This document shows, piece by piece, positions 44,575 through 54,909 of a stretch of DNA of 64,000 nucleotides (within the stretch, counting starts at the first letter, position 1; every line of letters starts with the position of its first letter). Origin of the DNA: Sinorhizobium sp. A49 (lineage in GTDB: Bacteria; Pseudomonadota; Alphaproteobacteria; Rhizobiales; Rhizobiaceae); contig NZ_MUNW01000059.1 of NCBI RefSeq assembly GCF_002002725.1, positions 327,675-391,674 on the forward strand, read 5' to 3'. The position numbers were made by a program, and so were the translations under genes. The notes below the pieces were generated by a model. That model was given only the letters and a program-made list of their open reading frames with translations. It made no database searches and was not told the DNA's origin.

Positions 44575-45213
44575 ATGGCAATCGAATTTGGCGACACCCA
44601 GCGCAGTCTCAGCGACACGCTGAACGGTATGATCGGTTCTATCCGCGGCAACACGATCACGCTTCGCGACCTGATGACGGGCATCGGCGAACAGGGCTTT
44701 CTGCTCTTGTGCGCACTGCTGACGCTGCCGTTTCTGCTGCCGGTTTCCATTCCCGGCGTCAGCACCGTCTTCGGCGCGGCCATCATCCTGATCTCGATTT
44801 CGATCACGCTCAACCGCCTGCCTTGGATGCCGCAACGCATCCTCGACCGGCAGATCGAAACGGAAAAGCTGGTGCCGACGCTTCAGAAGGGCGCGGCCAT
44901 CGTCTCCAAGCTCGACCGTTTCGTCAGGCCGCGCTTCGGCTTCCTGACGCAAGGGGCGCTGATGAACCGCTTCAACGGCCTGATGATCATGGCCGGTGGC
45001 GTGCTCCTGATGTTTCCGCTCGGCCTCATTCCGCTGTCGAACACGCTGCCGGGCATCGCCATCCTGCTTCTGTCGCTCGGCATCATCCAGCGCGACGGGC
45101 TGATGGTCGCCGGCGGCTATCTGTTCCTGATCGCGACGACGATCTACTTCACCGTTCTCGCCTACATGGCCTTTGCGGCTGGCCAGGGCCTTTCCACCTT
45201 CTTCGTTTCCTGA
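44575..45213 (+). CDS. exoD: Exopolysaccharide synthesis protein ExoD
   Basis: The 212-residue protein is an ExoD-family membrane protein with four or five helices and the conserved pattern GEQGFLLLCALLTLPFLLPVSIPGVSTVFGAAIILISI. In Sinorhizobium exoD affects exopolysaccharide production and nodule invasion, possibly through alkaline tolerance. Many rhizobia carry paralogues, so the symbol denotes family membership more than strict orthology. It is divergent from the OmpA lipoprotein gene. Confidence 0.85.
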   Translation: MAIEFGDTQRSLSDTLNGMIGSIRGNTITLRDLMTGIGEQGFLLLCALLTLPFLLPVSIPGVSTVFGAAIILISISITLNRLPWMPQRILDRQIETEKLVPTLQKGAAIVSKLDRFVRPRFGFLTQGALMNRFNGLMIMAGGVLLMFPLGLIPLSNTLPGIAILLLSLGIIQRDGLMVAGGYLFLIATTIYFTVLAYMAFAAGQGLSTFFVS

Positions 45214-45297
45214 AGCCCCGCCAATCCCGCAAGCGAGCCTGACGCGTCGTGATCCGCGGCGTTGCCAGTCCGGCCAGTCGGCCGGAGCGGCGGGATG

Positions 45298-45645
45298 TCA
45301 GGCCGCCTGGAAGCTCTTGTAGCTGGCGGAATCGGTCTCGACGCCGAGCTTTTCCATCAACACTGCACGATCGATATCGAGGCTCTTATCGAACTCGGTG
45401 ATCGCCGCTGCGACCTTCGGCGCGAACTCTTCGCTTTCAAATTCGATCATGGTGCAGAAGTTGAACTTTCCCGGACCGGCATGCTGCTCAAGGAACAGAT
45501 CCTTGACGTAGCCTTCCTGGCTGCGGATGACCGCAAGTGTCTTTTCCACCAGGTTCACAAATTCGGCGCGCACCGCAGTCGGCACGGCAAACTTGTTGAT
45601 GCGATAGAGCGGCGCGACGATGCCGTCCGTTGAAGTGCTGCTCAT
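45298..45645 (-). CDS. Antibiotic biosynthesis monooxygenase (ABM) domain protein
   Basis: The 115-residue protein has the ABM-type ferredoxin-like fold pattern: APLYRINKFAVPTAVRAEFVNLVEKTLAVIRSQEGYVKDLFLEQ, then FNFCTMIEFESEEFAPKVAAAI. Small ABM proteins include quinol monooxygenases and haem-degrading enzymes, but those residues are not clear here. ATG at 45645 is chosen over an upstream start. No operon partner is apparent. Confidence 0.72.
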   Translation of the reverse strand: MSSTSTDGIVAPLYRINKFAVPTAVRAEFVNLVEKTLAVIRSQEGYVKDLFLEQHAGPGKFNFCTMIEFESEEFAPKVAAAITEFDKSLDIDRAVLMEKLGVETDSASYKSFQAA

Positions 45646-45770
45646 GAAACTCTCCCTCAAGTGTCTCGTCAAAGCCCGCCGGCGACCATTCGACGGCGGC
45701 CAGCAACACTCGTACGACCTCAAGCAAAGTTGAGGTCAACAGGGGGGAGTGAAAAATCTGCGCTGCTGGC

Positions 45771-46796
45771 TCAGGCAGAAATGCCCTTCAGCACATTGGC
45801 GACGTTGAGCCCGATTTCCGGCACGCCGTAACCGCCCTCCATGCAGACGACAACAGGAAGTCCAGCCTTCCTCAGCCGTTCGCCCATGGCAAGATAGTCT
45901 TCGGACTTCAGCTTGAAAGTCGAAATCGGATCGCGCTCGAACGTATCGACGCCGAGCGAAACCACCAGCGCTTCGGCGCCGAACACTTCGATGCGGCGGA
46001 GCGCATCGTCCATAGCCGCTGACCAGGCCGCATAGGCGGTGCCGCGCGGCAGGGGATAGTTCCTGGTGGAGCCGAGCCCTTCGCCCGCCCCCTCCTCGTC
46101 GGCAAAGCCGAGAAAATAAGGGAAGGCGTCGACAGGATCGCCATGCAGCGAGGCGAAATGGACGTCGCCGCGCTGATAGAAGATGTCCTGCGTGCCGTTG
46201 CCGTGATGGAAGTCGACATCGAGCACCGCGACCCTGGCAGCGCCGAGATCGCGCAGACGCTGTGCGGCGCAGGCGGCATTGTTGATGAAGGAATAGCCGC
46301 CATAGAGATCGATCGCCGCGTGATGGCCTGGCGGTCGGCAAAGGGCAAAGGCTGCGCGGGCGCCGCCGTTGACGTGCTCGGCCGCCGAAAGCGCACAATC
46401 CATCGCGGCGCGCGCGGCCGCATAGGTGCCTTCGGTGATCGATGTTTCCGCGGCAAAGGCGTAGTAGCCGAGCGCACCGTCGATATCCCTAGGCGGGTGC
46501 TGGCGCATGCGGCGGGCGGGAAAGCTGGTCGGGATCGCCTCACCGCGATAGCCGTCGGCGACCCAGCGCGACCAGGCGGTTTCCAGAAAGTCGAGATAGT
46601 CGGCCGCATGCAGCTTGAGGGCCGTTTCCAACCCGTGATGTGTGGGCGCGACGACGTCGTGAAAGCCCGCTTCCTTCACCGCCGCCAAAATCCATTCGGC
46701 CCGGAACGGCGCCTCGAAAGGCGCCACCAGTTCGCCCCCGAAAAGTTCGGTCCGGGCGTCGCGGAGCTTGTGGTCCTCGGAGAAGAAAATGCGCAT
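45771..46796 (-). CDS. Acetylpolyamine amidohydrolase (histone deacetylase family)
   Basis: The 341-residue protein has the class II-type HDAC fold. LCRPPGHHA and LDVDFHHGNGTQDIF provide the catalytic His pair and zinc ligands, and VVSLGVDTFERDPI and CMEGGYG complete the site. The N-terminal MRIFFSEDHKLRDARTELFGGELV is typical of acetylpolyamine amidohydrolases, which deacetylate acetylputrescine and related amines. It may help use polyamines as nitrogen source. Confidence 0.88.
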   Translation of the reverse strand: MRIFFSEDHKLRDARTELFGGELVAPFEAPFRAEWILAAVKEAGFHDVVAPTHHGLETALKLHAADYLDFLETAWSRWVADGYRGEAIPTSFPARRMRQHPPRDIDGALGYYAFAAETSITEGTYAAARAAMDCALSAAEHVNGGARAAFALCRPPGHHAAIDLYGGYSFINNAACAAQRLRDLGAARVAVLDVDFHHGNGTQDIFYQRGDVHFASLHGDPVDAFPYFLGFADEEGAGEGLGSTRNYPLPRGTAYAAWSAAMDDALRRIEVFGAEALVVSLGVDTFERDPISTFKLKSEDYLAMGERLRKAGLPVVVCMEGGYGVPEIGLNVANVLKGISA

Positions 46797-46869
46797 GGGG
46801 AGGGTCCTGAAGTCAGCAACGAAGGGCGCTAAACTACCCGAGCGTGCGGGCTTGGCAACCTCGACGCCC

Positions 46870-47095
46870 CTCGTCCAGCTTGCCGGAGTGTCCGGTGCCC
46901 CTCATCCGGCCTGCCGGCCACCATCTCCCCGCAGGCGGGGAGAAGGACGCGAGCCGCGACCGCTCGGCCGCAAGCTCAGCTCTCAGTCTTTTTCTGGATG
47001 ACAGGCGCGCCAAATGAGACATTAGCGACCAATTCACGTCCCCTCTCCCCGCTTGCGGGGAGAGGGTTAGGGTGAGGGGCAATCGCGCAGCGCGC
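46870..47095. repeat. RIME-like palindromic repeat region
   Basis: Two strong palindromes lie between the amidohydrolase and GNAT genes: TCTCCCCGC/GCGGGGAGA at 46924-46943, and CCCTCTCCCCGC/GCGGGGAGAGGG at 47041-47066. The flanking CCCCTCATCCGGCCTGCCGG and GGGTTAGGGTGAGGGGC sequences are the familiar rhizobial intergenic mosaic repeats. They can fold in RNA and may end transcription. No gene is present in this gap. Confidence 0.75.
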
Positions 47096-47096
47096 C

Positions 47097-47624
47097 CTAA
47101 GCCGCGATGCGCTTGTAGAAGAGCGTGGTGGCGCAAAGGCCGCCTTGCGGCCACATGGCATAATCCGGAATGACGCCGACGCGCTCCCATCCCAGCCGCG
47201 GATAGATCGCTTCGGCCTCGCTGCCGGTTGCCGTGTCGAGCACCAGCAGCGTCTTGCCGCATGCGGCCGCTTCCTGCTCGATGGCCTGCATCAAAAGCCG
47301 GGCAACGCCCTTGCCGCGGGCGGCCCGATGGACCAGCAGCTTCTTCAGGTCGCCGCGATGCGGCTGGTTGGGCATCTGCGCCACGCCGACCTGGACCGTG
47401 CCGACGATCCGCCCCTCGTCTTCGGCGACCATCAGCAGCGTTTCATTGCCGGCAACCGCATCGGCAACATCCTGCCAATAGGGCAAGCCCGCCGCCGGCG
47501 GATAGGGCTGCATGAAGCCGACGGACGCGCCGCCCTCGACGCAATCGGACAGCACCTCGGCAAGCGCCGGCATGGCGGAACGGGCCTCAGTTTCGTTGAG
47601 GAGGCGGATTGTGATGTCAGGCAT
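47097..47624 (-). CDS. GNAT-family N-acetyltransferase
   Basis: The 175-residue protein has the acetyl-CoA binding motif LKKLLVHRAARGKGVARLLMQAIE and the C-terminal GSEAEAIYPRLGWERVGVIPDYAMWPQGG, which resembles acetyltransferases of small amines or antibiotics. It starts two bases after the XRE-cupin gene stop, so the pair is one operon and the regulator probably controls it. Confidence 0.88.
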   Translation of the reverse strand: MPDITIRLLNETEARSAMPALAEVLSDCVEGGASVGFMQPYPPAAGLPYWQDVADAVAGNETLLMVAEDEGRIVGTVQVGVAQMPNQPHRGDLKKLLVHRAARGKGVARLLMQAIEQEAAACGKTLLVLDTATGSEAEAIYPRLGWERVGVIPDYAMWPQGGLCATTLFYKRIAA

Positions 47625-47626
47625 GG

Positions 47627-48220
47627 TCAGTTCCTGGTTCGGCTGAGGATGACGGCATAGTGAGCCGGCTCATCATGAGGATTGTGAAAGACGTGGGCCT
47701 GCTCGAGCCCCATGAACAGGCAATCGCCGGCCTCCAGCACCTGAGGGCCGGATTCCATGGTCAACTCCAGCCGGCCGGAGAAAAGCCAGAGATGCTGGGT
47801 GATGCCCCGGTCGGCCGGTTGGCGCTCGAAGACGACGCGCGCGCCCGGCGGAAACTCGACCTCGACGATATCGACCGGCGAACCAAGGCCTTCGGGCGAA
47901 ACCGAGCGGCGCAGATAGCCGGATTCCGGATCCCGCCAAAGTCTCTGATCGGCGCGCCGCGCCACCGGCGAAGCCTGCTCGCCTTCAAAGGCAAAGAGTG
48001 CCGAGAGCGTGGTCGAGAGTGCACTGCAGAGCTTGGCCAGCAGCTGCGCCGTCGGGCTGACCTCGCCGCGCTCGATGCGCGAGATCATCGCCCGGCTGAC
48101 GCCTGACCGTGTCGCCAGATCGTCGAGCGTCATGTTCTGCTCTGTCCGCAGCGAACGAACGCGTTCGCCGATGGCTTGCTCAAGTGGGTCGGAGGCGTTT
48201 TCCATTATTTGAGATTGCAT
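47627..48220 (-). CDS. XRE-cupin transcriptional regulator
   Basis: The 197-residue protein combines an N-terminal helix-turn-helix (VRSLRTEQNMTLDDLATRSGVSRAMISRIERGEVSPTAQLLAKL) with a C-terminal cupin (VEFPPGARVVFERQPADRGITQHLWLFSGRLEL and EAGDCLFMGLEQAHVFHNP). Cupin histidines suggest a metal or ligand site. The start is ATG at 48220, or ATG at 48205 inside a dyad. It heads a two-gene operon with the GNAT gene. Confidence 0.88.
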   Translation of the reverse strand: MQSQIMENASDPLEQAIGERVRSLRTEQNMTLDDLATRSGVSRAMISRIERGEVSPTAQLLAKLCSALSTTLSALFAFEGEQASPVARRADQRLWRDPESGYLRRSVSPEGLGSPVDIVEVEFPPGARVVFERQPADRGITQHLWLFSGRLELTMESGPQVLEAGDCLFMGLEQAHVFHNPHDEPAHYAVILSRTRN

Positions 48221-48232
48221 TTCTCATATAAT
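48204..48232. promoter_or_regulatory. Dyad overlapping the XRE-cupin start
   Basis: ATTATTTGAGA at 48204-48214 and TCTCATATAAT at 48222-48232 form an inverted repeat with a single mismatch. It overlaps the start codons and the TATA-like sequence, consistent with autorepression. Confidence 0.55.
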
Positions 48233-48414
48233 GGAGTCAAGAGGGATTTGCGCTCGAAATAAAGGCTGGCAATGACGCTTTGGCGACATTGCGGCAACCG
48301 GCTTTCGGATAAGGTCGGCACGCGGCATCCGGGAGGAAAATCGTTCCGGCTCAACAATTTAGAACAGCCTTAAGTTCAACAGATGTTGCGGCTGATGAAA
48401 CGGAACGGCAAGAC

Positions 48415-49656
48415 ATGGAAAAGCAGCCCTCTTCGCTGACCTCGATCGCCAGCATCGTCACGTCGATGACATCTGTCGCGATCGGCAACGGCATGATGCT
48501 CGCCTATGTGCCTTTCATGCTCACTCGGTCCGATGCGCCGGACTGGGTTCCGGGCGCCGCCGTCACCATGATTGCCTTCGGCGGTCTTGTCGGCTGCGTC
48601 ATCGCCGGGCCGATGATCCGCCGTGTCGGCCATGCCCGGGCATTCTCCTGCTCGATGGCGCTCGTCATCCTTTCGGCGCTGACCATCAGCCTCGGCATGC
48701 ACCCGATCCTCTGGGTTCTCGCCCGCGGCCTCTACGGCGCTGCCGGCAACACCAATTTCATCATCAGCCAGAGCTGGCTCAACCATGCCAGTGACAATCG
48801 CTGGCGCGGCAGGGCGATGGCGATGTTCTACATGGCCTATGTGATCGGGCTCGGCACCGGCGCGTGGCTGTTCGGGCAGATCCCCGCCGACGGCAACCTG
48901 CCGCCGCTGATCACCATCTTCTTCACCGCCCTTGCCATCCTGCCGATCGGCCTGACCCGCCTGCCGACGCCGCCGGCGCCGGCCAAGGTCAGCATCGACA
49001 TTCCGATGGTCTGGCGCGCATCCCCCGTCGCCTTCATCGGCGTGCTTGCCGCCGGCGGCCTGTCGATGGTGGTGCAGGGCTTTACGCCGATCTATGCGGC
49101 GGCCAACCAGGTCAGCCAGGGCGACGTCGCCAACCTGATGTTCGTCATGCAGCTCGGGCTGATCGCCATCCAGTATCCGATGGGCACGCTGTCGGACCGG
49201 ATCGACCGCAGGCTGGTGCTGATCGCCACCTGCCTCATCATCGTCGTCGCCGGCTTCTTCGCGCTCTCGGCAACCTTCGGCAATCTTCTGCTTCTGATGG
49301 TGGTCTTTGCGCTTTTCGCCGGCGCGGTCGAGACCGTCTATTCCATCGCCAACGCACATGCCAACGACCGCACCGATCCGGCCGATTTCGTGCCGCTGGC
49401 GAGCACCATGCTCGTCGCCTGGTCGGTGGCCGCAACCCTGGTGCCGATGCTGGTGACCGTACTGACGCCGGTGTTCGGGCCGCGCACCTTCATCTATGCG
49501 GCGATGATCGTTGCGGCACTCTACGCGCTGTTCGTGCTTGCCCGCCTGCGCAAACGCGAAGAGGTGCCGGCGGATGAGCGCGAGACCTTCGAACTGAAGA
49601 GCGCGCAGATCCCGAATGCCGGCGCCCTGATCGACGCCGAGGCAAGAGCCGAATAG
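48415..49656 (+). CDS. MFS transporter (YcaD-like)
   Basis: The 413-residue protein has about 12 predicted helices. VPFMLTRSDAPDWVPGAAVTMIAFGGLVGCVIAGPMIRRVGHAR includes the family's motif A, and QYPMGTLSDRIDRRLVL is the matching motif in the second half. It is related to YcaD/CynX-type transporters of unknown substrate. It starts 195 bases past the divergent XRE-cupin gene and is followed by lepA after 82 bases. Confidence 0.87.
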   Translation: MEKQPSSLTSIASIVTSMTSVAIGNGMMLAYVPFMLTRSDAPDWVPGAAVTMIAFGGLVGCVIAGPMIRRVGHARAFSCSMALVILSALTISLGMHPILWVLARGLYGAAGNTNFIISQSWLNHASDNRWRGRAMAMFYMAYVIGLGTGAWLFGQIPADGNLPPLITIFFTALAILPIGLTRLPTPPAPAKVSIDIPMVWRASPVAFIGVLAAGGLSMVVQGFTPIYAAANQVSQGDVANLMFVMQLGLIAIQYPMGTLSDRIDRRLVLIATCLIIVVAGFFALSATFGNLLLLMVVFALFAGAVETVYSIANAHANDRTDPADFVPLASTMLVAWSVAATLVPMLVTVLTPVFGPRTFIYAAMIVAALYALFVLARLRKREEVPADERETFELKSAQIPNAGALIDAEARAE

Positions 49657-49738
49657 CCGCGCAAGCCAAGCGATTTATAGTGAACGAAGCCTTCATTTCC
49701 CGCTTTGCGCGGCTTGAAGGCACTGCTATATGCGGCCC

Positions 49739-51565
<1,827 letters not shown>

Positions 51566-51614
51566 GGGGCAGTTCGACTGTCGATACTTCGACGTCGACC
51601 AAGTTCATGGAATA

Positions 51615-51644
51615 AGAACGGGCGGCCTTGTGACCGCCCGTTCT
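51615..51644 (+). terminator. Rho-independent terminator of lepA
   Basis: AGAACGGGCGG at 51615-51625 pairs with CCGCCCGTTCT at 51634-51644 around an 8-base loop. GTTTGA follows, a short U-rich tail. Confidence 0.8.
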
Positions 51645-51718
51645 GTTTGATCCAGCCATACGTGGCAGGCAGTAGCGCATTCGCAATCCGCGGTCGGATC
51701 TGGGAAAATGCCCTCGTT

Positions 51719-52231
51719 CTAGACCGCCGCGAGCAAATACCGCTTCGAGACCCGATCCACCGGCAGACCGCTCTTGAGCGGCACCGCCTTGTCCACCTTG
51801 TAGTCGACGAAGCCCATCTTGCCGTAGTAGGCGAGGCCGCCCACGTTGTCGGCGCGGATGGTGGCGTTGAGCGCCGTGAGGCCCTGCACACGGGCATTGT
51901 CTCTTGTGGCGGCAAAGAGCGCCGTACCGGCGCCGCGCACCTTGGCGTCGGGTCGGGAGAAGGTGCCGATATCGGCCCAGCCTTCCGGCAAGCCATCGTA
52001 GCGCTCCAGTGCCTGGAAGGCGCAGGGACGGCCATCAACGTCTTCGGCGACGAAGCAACTGACGAAGCCCGGACCGGCGAGGTAGTGCGCCGTGAAACTT
52101 TCTGATGTGAACGGCGTCTCGTTGGCGGTGGTACCGCCGATCCGGATGATCTCGTTGAGGAAGCTGCAGAGCTCCGGCACGTCGGCAGGCGTTGCCGGGC
52201 GCACCTTGATCGTTGTTGTCTCGTCGACCAC
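51719..52231 (-). CDS. GNAT-family N-acetyltransferase (GTG start)
   Basis: The 170-residue protein begins VRPATPADVPELCSFLNEIIRIGG after a short lead, and has FSRPDAKVRGAGTALFAATRD as acetyl-CoA loop and NATIRADNVGGLAYYGKMGF as C-terminal motif. These match the phosphinothricin-acetyltransferase-like GNATs. GTG at 52231 is chosen because AGGGAG lies seven bases upstream, and no ATG is well placed. It is the last gene of a minus-strand operon beginning at 54045. Confidence 0.8.
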   Translation of the reverse strand: MVDETTTIKVRPATPADVPELCSFLNEIIRIGGTTANETPFTSESFTAHYLAGPGFVSCFVAEDVDGRPCAFQALERYDGLPEGWADIGTFSRPDAKVRGAGTALFAATRDNARVQGLTALNATIRADNVGGLAYYGKMGFVDYKVDKAVPLKSGLPVDRVSKRYLLAAV

Positions 52232-52250
52232 TAAAAATCTCCCTGTTGAA

Positions 52251-52817
52251 TTATCGCTTGCCGGATGGCGGCAGAAGCCGCGCCGGGTTGCCGACAACGG
52301 TCGCTCCGGCTGGCACGTCTCTCGTGACGACCGATCCTGCCCCGACGATGGCGCCGTCGCCGATGGTCACTCCCCCGAGGATGATCGCGCCGCCGCCGAT
52401 CCAGACGTCCTTGCCGATCACGACCGGTCTTGCGATCTCGATACCGCCACTTCGAAGCGGCACGTCCTTGTGGTGTTCGGCGCAGTAGTTCTGCACGCCA
52501 GGGCCAAGCATGGAGCCCTCGCCGATCGAGATGCGGCCGCTGTCGAGCATCGTGCAGCCGGCATTGAGATAGACGCGGGGTCCGAGCGAAATGTTGATGC
52601 CGTAGGAGCAGTGAAACGGCGCCTCGATGAACACATCGTCGGCCACGCTTGAAAACAGCGCGCGCAGTGCCGGTGCCATGGAGCCCCGTCCGTCAGGCGC
52701 CATGGTATTGTGCTGGTGCACGGCGTCACGCGCCCGCTGGCGCAATTGCTCAAGTTCGGGGTCGAGGCAGCAGTACCAATCGCCCGCCGCCATCTTATCG
52801 CGTTCGCTGGCGCTCAC
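52251..52817 (-). CDS. Hexapeptide-repeat O-acetyltransferase (Maa/NodL type, GTG start)
   Basis: The 188-residue protein is of the left-handed beta-helix class: I/V-G-x4 repeats run through [37 protein letters not shown] and [30 protein letters not shown]. The helical N-terminal segment is typical of maltose O-acetyltransferase and NodL. It acetylates a sugar hydroxyl with acetyl-CoA. GTG at 52817 overlaps the GFA stop (GTGA). No nod box is visible, so a nodulation role is not claimed. Confidence 0.88.
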   Translation of the reverse strand: MSASERDKMAAGDWYCCLDPELEQLRQRARDAVHQHNTMAPDGRGSMAPALRALFSSVADDVFIEAPFHCSYGINISLGPRVYLNAGCTMLDSGRISIGEGSMLGPGVQNYCAEHHKDVPLRSGGIEIARPVVIGKDVWIGGGAIILGGVTIGDGAIVGAGSVVTRDVPAGATVVGNPARLLPPSGKR

Positions 52818-53293
52818 GCCTTTGCCTTTGCTTCGGCCGCTTCACGCCGTGCCAGGCTTTCGGCCGGCCACATTGTCTTCATGTCGTAGTAGATTTCGAA
52901 AGCCGGGGCGCCACCCTGAAGCGACAGCCAGGAGACCTTCGAGCGTGTAAAGATATGGGCATCCGGCGGGAAATCCGATGGGCAATCGAGGCTGGCGATG
53001 CGCAGGAAGGCGAGCCAGCCGCGCCGGCCGTAATCGCTCCAGAGCGCCGTCTGGCATTCGGCGCAGCGGTAGACGTCGTGCGGACGGCCGCTCTCGGTCG
53101 GCAGGGTCACGCGGGTGGGGTCGCCGGCCGTCAGCTCGATGTTCTCCCGTTCGATGACGCCGTTGACGACGAAGGCGCTTCCGACCTGGCGCTGGCATTC
53201 GGCGCAGTGGCAGCAGTTGACGAACATCGGCTTGCGTTTCAGCCGGTAGCGGATGCGTCCGCAGAAGCAGCCGCCGGCAATCCCTTCGTCCAT
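52814..53293 (-). CDS. GFA (glutathione-dependent formaldehyde-activating)-family protein
   Basis: The 159-residue protein carries [26 protein letters not shown] and [10 protein letters not shown], the cysteine sets that bind zinc in the GFA/CENP-V family. Family members bind glutathione or related adducts; a role in formaldehyde detoxification is uncertain for short homologues. It overlaps both its neighbours by a few bases, so is tightly coupled. Confidence 0.85.
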   Translation of the reverse strand: MDEGIAGGCFCGRIRYRLKRKPMFVNCCHCAECQRQVGSAFVVNGVIERENIELTAGDPTRVTLPTESGRPHDVYRCAECQTALWSDYGRRGWLAFLRIASLDCPSDFPPDAHIFTRSKVSWLSLQGGAPAFEIYYDMKTMWPAESLARREAAEAKAKA

Positions 53294-54045
53294 CAGCAGG
53301 CCTCCTCCAGCACCTCGTCGTTTGGCGCGGCGGCAGAGGCATCGCGCCTGATGGTGGCGACCCAGGCGCGCGCCAAGGCGAGGCCGGCAGCATTGGCTTT
53401 CTCGCCGTGGCGCCTTGCATGGGCGGGGTATTCAGCCAGCCAGGTCGGATCGAGGCGATTGATGGTCTGCGGGAACGAGCGGTTCCAGTCTTCGACAAGA
53501 TCGGTGTCGGCTTCGAAATGGAACTGTGTGCCATAGGCGGCACGCCCGACGCGAAAGGCCTGATGCCGCGTAACGTCGTTTTCGGCAAGGTGTACCGCAC
53601 CCTCTGGAAGCGTGAAGGTATCGCCATGCCACTGGAAGATCGGGAAGCTTTCGCCGACGGATGCCAGCACCGGATCGCTCTGCCCTTCGGCGCGTACGCG
53701 CACCGCGTGCCAGCCGAATTCCTTGGCTTCGCCGAGCAGGTTCTTTGCGCCGTAGGCGCGGGCCAGGAGTTGGCTGCCGAGGCAGATGCCGAGCACCGAG
53801 CGCTCGCTGTCGCCGAAGCGACGCATCAGCGCTGCAAGCTGCGGCAGGTAGGGGAAAGCCTCGTCGTCGAGCGCGTTCTGCTCGCCACCGAGCACCACGA
53901 GCGCGTCGAAGCCGTCGGGTGTCTCCGGAACCGGGTCGCCGGCATAGGCGAGGCGAACCTCGATCTCCGCCTTGACCTCGCGAAGCGCCGTGCCGACTTG
54001 GCCGAGCTCGGTCTTCGCCATGTTTTCCACCACCAGTATCCGCAT
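53293..54045 (-). CDS. Class I glutamine amidotransferase
   Basis: The 250-residue protein has the nucleophile elbow VLGICLGSQLLARAYG (Cys in GICLGSQ) and the catalytic His/Glu in AYGTQFHFEADTD. It resembles GMP synthase-like amidotransferases found alone, which may hydrolyse gamma-glutamyl compounds. It heads an operon with GFA, acetyltransferase and GNAT genes, and its stop overlaps the next start (TGATG). Confidence 0.9.
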   Translation of the reverse strand: MRILVVENMAKTELGQVGTALREVKAEIEVRLAYAGDPVPETPDGFDALVVLGGEQNALDDEAFPYLPQLAALMRRFGDSERSVLGICLGSQLLARAYGAKNLLGEAKEFGWHAVRVRAEGQSDPVLASVGESFPIFQWHGDTFTLPEGAVHLAENDVTRHQAFRVGRAAYGTQFHFEADTDLVEDWNRSFPQTINRLDPTWLAEYPAHARRHGEKANAAGLALARAWVATIRRDASAAAPNDEVLEEAC

Positions 54046-54429
54046 CAGGACCTTCCCTTCGCCGTCTCGGCGGAAGATTGATCACGACAGGCGTCTCGGT
54101 TCAAGAGGCGAGAAAGCACGCCACGCGCATTGCCAAGAAATCGGGCCCAAAGCATCCGGGTCTTGACTTCCGCGCCAAACTTTCCGACCTTCCCGGCATC
54201 ATGATGCTCGCGATTTCTTCTCTTCGCTGCTTCCGGGTGTGCCCGATCGCAGGAACCTGACCCCAGCCCGGATGCTTGCGCTCTCCGGGTCAGGGGAGCC
54301 TTTCGCGTCGGCAAATGAGAACGCCCGTTCCCAGGCCGCGATCCGAGCGCCGAGTTTTTCCCGATAGAATTATCCCAGAACAGCAACGACGGCGCTCATT
54401 GCCCGTCGCAGAGAATGTCAGGTATCATC
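54046..54429. other. Gene-free intergenic region
   Basis: Between the amidotransferase and rnk genes I see no convincing coding sequence. It contains a modest hairpin, CCTGACCC at 54256-54263 with GGGTCAGG at 54287-54294 and a competing CCCGGA/TCCGGG pair, and presumably the two divergent promoters. Nothing else stands out. Confidence 0.5.
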
Positions 54430-54837
54430 ATGGCGACCACCGCCCGCAACAAGCTTCCCGCAATCATCATCAATGCCGAAGACCACAAGCGCCTGACGGC
54501 GCTTGCCTCTTCCGCCCTCGATCGCATTCCCGAAGTCGCCGAAGCGCTCCTGTCGGAGCTCGAGCGCGCGCGCATTGCCGCGCCAGCAAAGCTCCCGGCC
54601 GACAGCGTGCAGATGGGATCCACCGTCGCCTTCGAAGCCGACAACGGTTTTGCCAAGCAGGTGACGCTGGTCTATCCCGGCGAGGCCGATATCGAGGCTG
54701 GACGCATTTCGGTGCTGACGCCGATCGGCGCAGCCCTGATCGGGCTCTCCGTCGGCCAGTCGATCGACTGGCACGACCGCTCCGGCAAGGTTCACCGGAT
54801 GACCATCCGTAGCGTTACACCGGCCGAACGGGCCTGA
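54430..54837 (+). CDS. rnk: Regulator of nucleoside diphosphate kinase (Rnk)
   Basis: The 135-residue protein has the Rnk N-terminal helical region (IIINAEDHKRLTALASSAL) and a C-terminal GreA/FKBP-like domain (VTLVYPGEADIEAGRISVLTPIGAALIGLSVGQSIDW). Rnk binds RNA polymerase and antagonises GreA in E. coli. ATG at 54430 is chosen; ATG at 54415 is possible. A weak hairpin follows. Confidence 0.88.
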   Translation: MATTARNKLPAIIINAEDHKRLTALASSALDRIPEVAEALLSELERARIAAPAKLPADSVQMGSTVAFEADNGFAKQVTLVYPGEADIEAGRISVLTPIGAALIGLSVGQSIDWHDRSGKVHRMTIRSVTPAERA

Positions 54838-54860
54838 ACGTCCGTCCGGAAAAACGTCGA

Positions 54861-54886
54861 GGAGGCCGGTCGTCAGACCGCCCTCC
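54861..54886. terminator. Probable terminator between rnk and doxX-like gene
   Basis: GGAGG-C-CGGTC pairs with GACCG-C-CCTCC around GTCA, a 10-bp stem broken by one mismatch. An ATTTT tail follows on the plus strand. It is likely shared by the convergent genes. Confidence 0.45.
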
Positions 54887-54909
54887 CCGCATTTTAAATA
54901 CCCAAGCTA

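Noticed and set aside
52251..52817. Hexapeptide acetyltransferase as nodL
   Set aside because: No nod box or other nodulation gene nearby; Maa/NodL-type similarity alone does not prove a Nod factor role.
54078..54260. 60-codon open frame in the amidotransferase-rnk gap
   Set aside because: No ribosome site, no conserved motif, atypical composition.
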